A stretch of DNA of 7,567 nucleotides from Polaromonas sp. (lineage in GTDB: Bacteria > Pseudomonadota > Gammaproteobacteria > Burkholderiales > Burkholderiaceae): NCBI GenBank assembly GCA_013823505.1, contig PNMH01000131.1, forward strand, positions 1 through 7,567, written 5' to 3'. A program made the translations under genes and the position numbers. Shown here one piece after another: positions 6,611 through 7,567 of the stretch (position 1 is the stretch's first letter; every line of letters starts with the position of its first letter). A model generated the notes under the pieces. The model saw only the letters and a program-made list of their open reading frames with translations, had not been told where the DNA came from and did no database searches.

Positions 6611-6997
6611 ATGAAGACAAAAACACTGCTATCCACGATGGCCTTGACCCTGGCCACCTCGGCCTTTGCAGCTGGCGAGAAACACGACCATGCCCATGAG
6701 CACAAGCCGCTGCATGGCGGTGTGGTCGTAGAGGTCAAGGACATTGATTACGAACTGGTTGCCAAGCCGACCGTCATTCAGTTGCACCTGCGCGACCATG
6801 GCAAACCAGCCGACGTGTCAAAGGCGACGGCAAAGGTCACCATGCTCAGCGGCACCGAGAAGCAGGAGGTTGAACTCAAACCCGCTGGTGACAAGCTCGA
6901 AGCCTCGGGCAATTTCAAAGTCGGAGCGGGTACCAAGGCCGTCGCTGTCGTCACGGTGGCAGGCAAGCCTGCAACCGTGCGTTTCACCATAAAGTAA
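6611..6997 (+). CDS. Small secreted His-rich protein of the efflux operon, probably metal-binding
   Basis: This 128-residue protein has a signal peptide (residues 1-20 or 21, ending SAFA/A) and a mature N-terminus starting GEKHDHAHEHKPLHGG, with five His in eleven residues. The rest (about 38-128) is predominantly beta-strand in pattern, with alternating hydrophobic residues (VIQLHLRD, AVAVVTVAG, ATVRFTIK) and many lysines. There is no cysteine and no membrane helix in the mature chain, so it should be soluble in the periplasm. It lies 38 bases after the pump stop, with no promoter or terminator seen between, so it is probably the last gene of the operon. Its core, from YELVAKP, resembles the FELVGVL domain of the 184-residue protein encoded at 1788-2342. 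I know similar unnamed proteins next to czc-type operons in betaproteobacteria but no established function; a periplasmic metal chaperone or buffer is the natural guess. Confidence 0.85.
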   Translation: MKTKTLLSTMALTLATSAFAAGEKHDHAHEHKPLHGGVVVEVKDIDYELVAKPTVIQLHLRDHGKPADVSKATAKVTMLSGTEKQEVELKPAGDKLEASGNFKVGAGTKAVAVVTVAGKPATVRFTIK

Positions 6998-7026
6998 TTC
7001 GCGCGGAGATACCAACTGACAGGGTC

Positions 7027-7065
7027 CCAGCAGCGGAAGCGCTTGAAATTCCGCGACGCTGCTGG
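7027..7065 (+). terminator. Stem-loop downstream of the operon, candidate terminator
   Basis: CCAGCAGCG (7027-7035) is the exact reverse complement of CGCTGCTGG (7057-7065). An alternative inner stem CGGAA (7034-7038) with TTCCG (7049-7053) can form with a shortened outer stem. It begins 29 bases after the last operon stop, the expected place for a terminator, but no T run follows, so Rho-independent termination is uncertain. It may instead protect the mRNA 3' end. The gap from 6998 to 7155 holds no other feature I can support. Confidence 0.4.
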
Positions 7066-7155
7066 CACATTGAAACTGGGTTACGTGGCTACAGTCACTC
7101 GACTCTGTTGAGCCCGACTGGGCAGCCGCAGTCAAACACTATCGCGACCCCCGGC

Positions 7156-7175
7156 GGCCACCCAAACTCCCCCAC
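7156..7175 (+). repeat. IS21-type terminal repeat, copy 1
   Basis: The sequence GGCCACCCAAACTCCCCCAC matches copy 2 except for one missing T after GGCCACC. Copies of this kind at IS21-family ends serve as transposase binding sites. Confidence 0.7.
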
Positions 7176-7179
7176 TGAT

Positions 7180-7200
7180 GGCCACCTCAAACTCCCCCAC
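7180..7200 (+). repeat. IS21-type terminal repeat, copy 2
   Basis: GGCCACCT followed by CAAACTCCCCCAC, beginning 24 bases after copy 1. It is identical to copy 1 apart from one inserted T. Confidence 0.7.
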
Positions 7201-7267
7201 CTGAGTTGATCGGGGACAGGGGGTAAACGCCGGCGCCGCTGGCACCTGTTGGCAGGACAGTAGTTCT

Positions 7268-7288
7268 GGTCTTCCCTGAGGGGAGGCC
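7268..7288 (+). promoter_or_regulatory. Hairpin burying the istA ribosome binding site
   Basis: GGTCTTCCC (7268-7276) can pair with GGGGAGGCC (7280-7288) around a TGA loop: nine base pairs, two of them G-U. The 3' arm contains the GGGGAGG Shine-Dalgarno sequence that sits seven bases before GTG 7294. Folding would hide it, which suggests low translation of the transposase, as is common in insertion sequences. Confidence 0.5.
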
Positions 7289-7293
7289 TAGGA

Positions 7294-7567
7294 GTGAATG
7301 TCTTGAAACCCAACCAACGGGCCACCGTCTACACGCTGCTCGAGCGTGGCAGCACCCAGCGCGAGATCGCGCGCATCACCGGCATCGACCGCAAGACCGT
7401 CAGGAGTTACCAATGTCGCTGGCAGGCCGAGCAGTCAAATTCCCCCGGGGTGGCCACCGGCCCTGATGCCATGGCCGCTCACGTGGCCGCGCAAATTCCC
7501 CCACCCTGGCCACCGGCTCCCACGTCAGTGGCCACCTCCCTATGCGAGCCGTACCGCGACTTCATCG
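7294..7567 (+). CDS. istA: IS21-family transposase IstA, N-terminal part only (3' end outside window)
   Basis: The frame is open from GTG 7294 to the last base, giving 91 complete codons of a protein that usually has about 400-500 residues. A helix-turn-helix is visible at about residues 22-40 (QREIARITGIDRKTVRSY), the DNA-binding domain that precedes the DDE catalytic core in IstA. A Pro-rich linker follows (NSPGVATG, then QIPPPWPP), and the frame ends at CEPYRDFI, where the central region begins. The catalytic residues are beyond the window. The start is uncertain: GTG 7294 has GGGGAGG at 7280-7286, while TTG 7303 has AGGAG at 7290-7294 and would remove three residues. The partner ATPase istB would be expected downstream. 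The product would catalyse cut-and-paste or replicative movement of the element. Confidence 0.85.
   Translation, partial: MNVLKPNQRATVYTLLERGSTQREIARITGIDRKTVRSYQCRWQAEQSNSPGVATGPDAMAAHVAAQIPPPWPPAPTSVATSLCEPYRDFI
7436..7462 (+). repeat. Terminal-repeat-like modules inside istA, first set
   Basis: CAAATTCCCCC (7436-7446) and TGGCCACCGGCC (7451-7462) repeat the two modules of the outer IS repeats (CAAACTCCCCCAC and GGCCACC). Here they lie in coding sequence and encode NSPGVATG. Confidence 0.5.
7492..7540 (+). repeat. Terminal-repeat-like modules inside istA, second set
   Basis: CAAATTCCCCCAC (7492-7504), TGGCCACCGG (7507-7516) and TGGCCACCTCCC (7529-7540) again repeat the two modules of the outer IS ends. 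They encode QIPPPWPP and VATS, each module being read in a different frame from one occurrence to another. Confidence 0.5.

Larger units (their letters stand above)
7156..7567 (+). mobile_element. Left end of an IS21-family insertion sequence, cut by the window edge
   Basis: Two near-identical repeats (from 7156 and 7180) are followed by an istA-type reading frame, the normal order for the left end of IS21-family elements: a multi-copy terminal repeat recognised by IstA, then istA, then istB. The right end and istB would lie to the right of the window. The outer boundary is uncertain: the element might start at the TG of 7176 or at some point left of 7156. No target duplication can be judged with one end only. 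Confidence 0.75.

Noticed and set aside
7156..7200. Two adjacent repeats as a possible CRISPR array
   Set aside because: There are only two units with a four-base gap and no spacers; they match the layout of IS21-type terminal repeats next to istA.
7095..7325. Minus-strand frame of 76 codons over the IS left end
   Set aside because: It covers terminal repeats and the istA start on the opposite strand, with no recognisable domain and no start signal.

Overview
The window carries a nearly complete heavy-metal resistance operon of the HME-RND tripartite efflux type, read left to right on the + strand, followed by the left end of an IS21-family insertion sequence. Codon use is GC-rich. A CzcI-type His/Cys protein in front of a czcC-type gene, and an IstA resembling those common in Burkholderiales, point to a betaproteobacterium, probably Comamonadaceae or Burkholderiaceae. 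This placement is an inference from gene content, not from a phylogenetic marker.

Layout. Positions 1-306: 3' part of a czcI-like gene, its start lying outside the window. Positions 247-402: a cluster of four strong stem-loops running from the end of czcI into the 141-base gap before czcC. Positions 448-1734: outer-membrane factor (CzcC/TolC type). Positions 1788-2342: a 184-residue, C-terminally membrane-anchored periplasmic protein with a His-rich mature N-terminus; its function is not established. Positions 2339-3451: periplasmic adaptor (CzcB/HlyD type). Positions 3453-6572: inner-membrane RND proton/metal antiporter. Positions 6611-6997: a 128-residue secreted His-rich protein. Positions 6998-7155: gap with a stem-loop that may end the operon. 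Positions 7156-7567: IS21-type terminal repeats and the first 91 codons of istA, cut by the window edge.

How the genes work together. The RND pump, adaptor and outer-membrane channel should form a trans-envelope complex that exports metal cations from the periplasm or cytoplasm to the outside. Three further exported proteins (CzcI-like, the 184-residue protein and the 128-residue protein) are His-rich and probably bind or deliver metal in the periplasm. The adaptor and the 184-residue protein are both predicted to begin, after signal-peptide cleavage, with the same GEGHDHG heptapeptide, and the 128-residue protein begins with a related GEKHDHAHEH. The 184- and 128-residue proteins also seem to share a small beta-rich domain. 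The pump lacks the methionine triad of Cu(I)/Ag(I) exporters, so a divalent cation (Zn, Co, Cd or Ni) is the better guess. Its TM4 motif, however, is not that of classical CzcA.

No metal-responsive regulator is encoded in the window. Regulation would have to come from genes to the left, possibly together with the stem-loop cluster between czcI and czcC.
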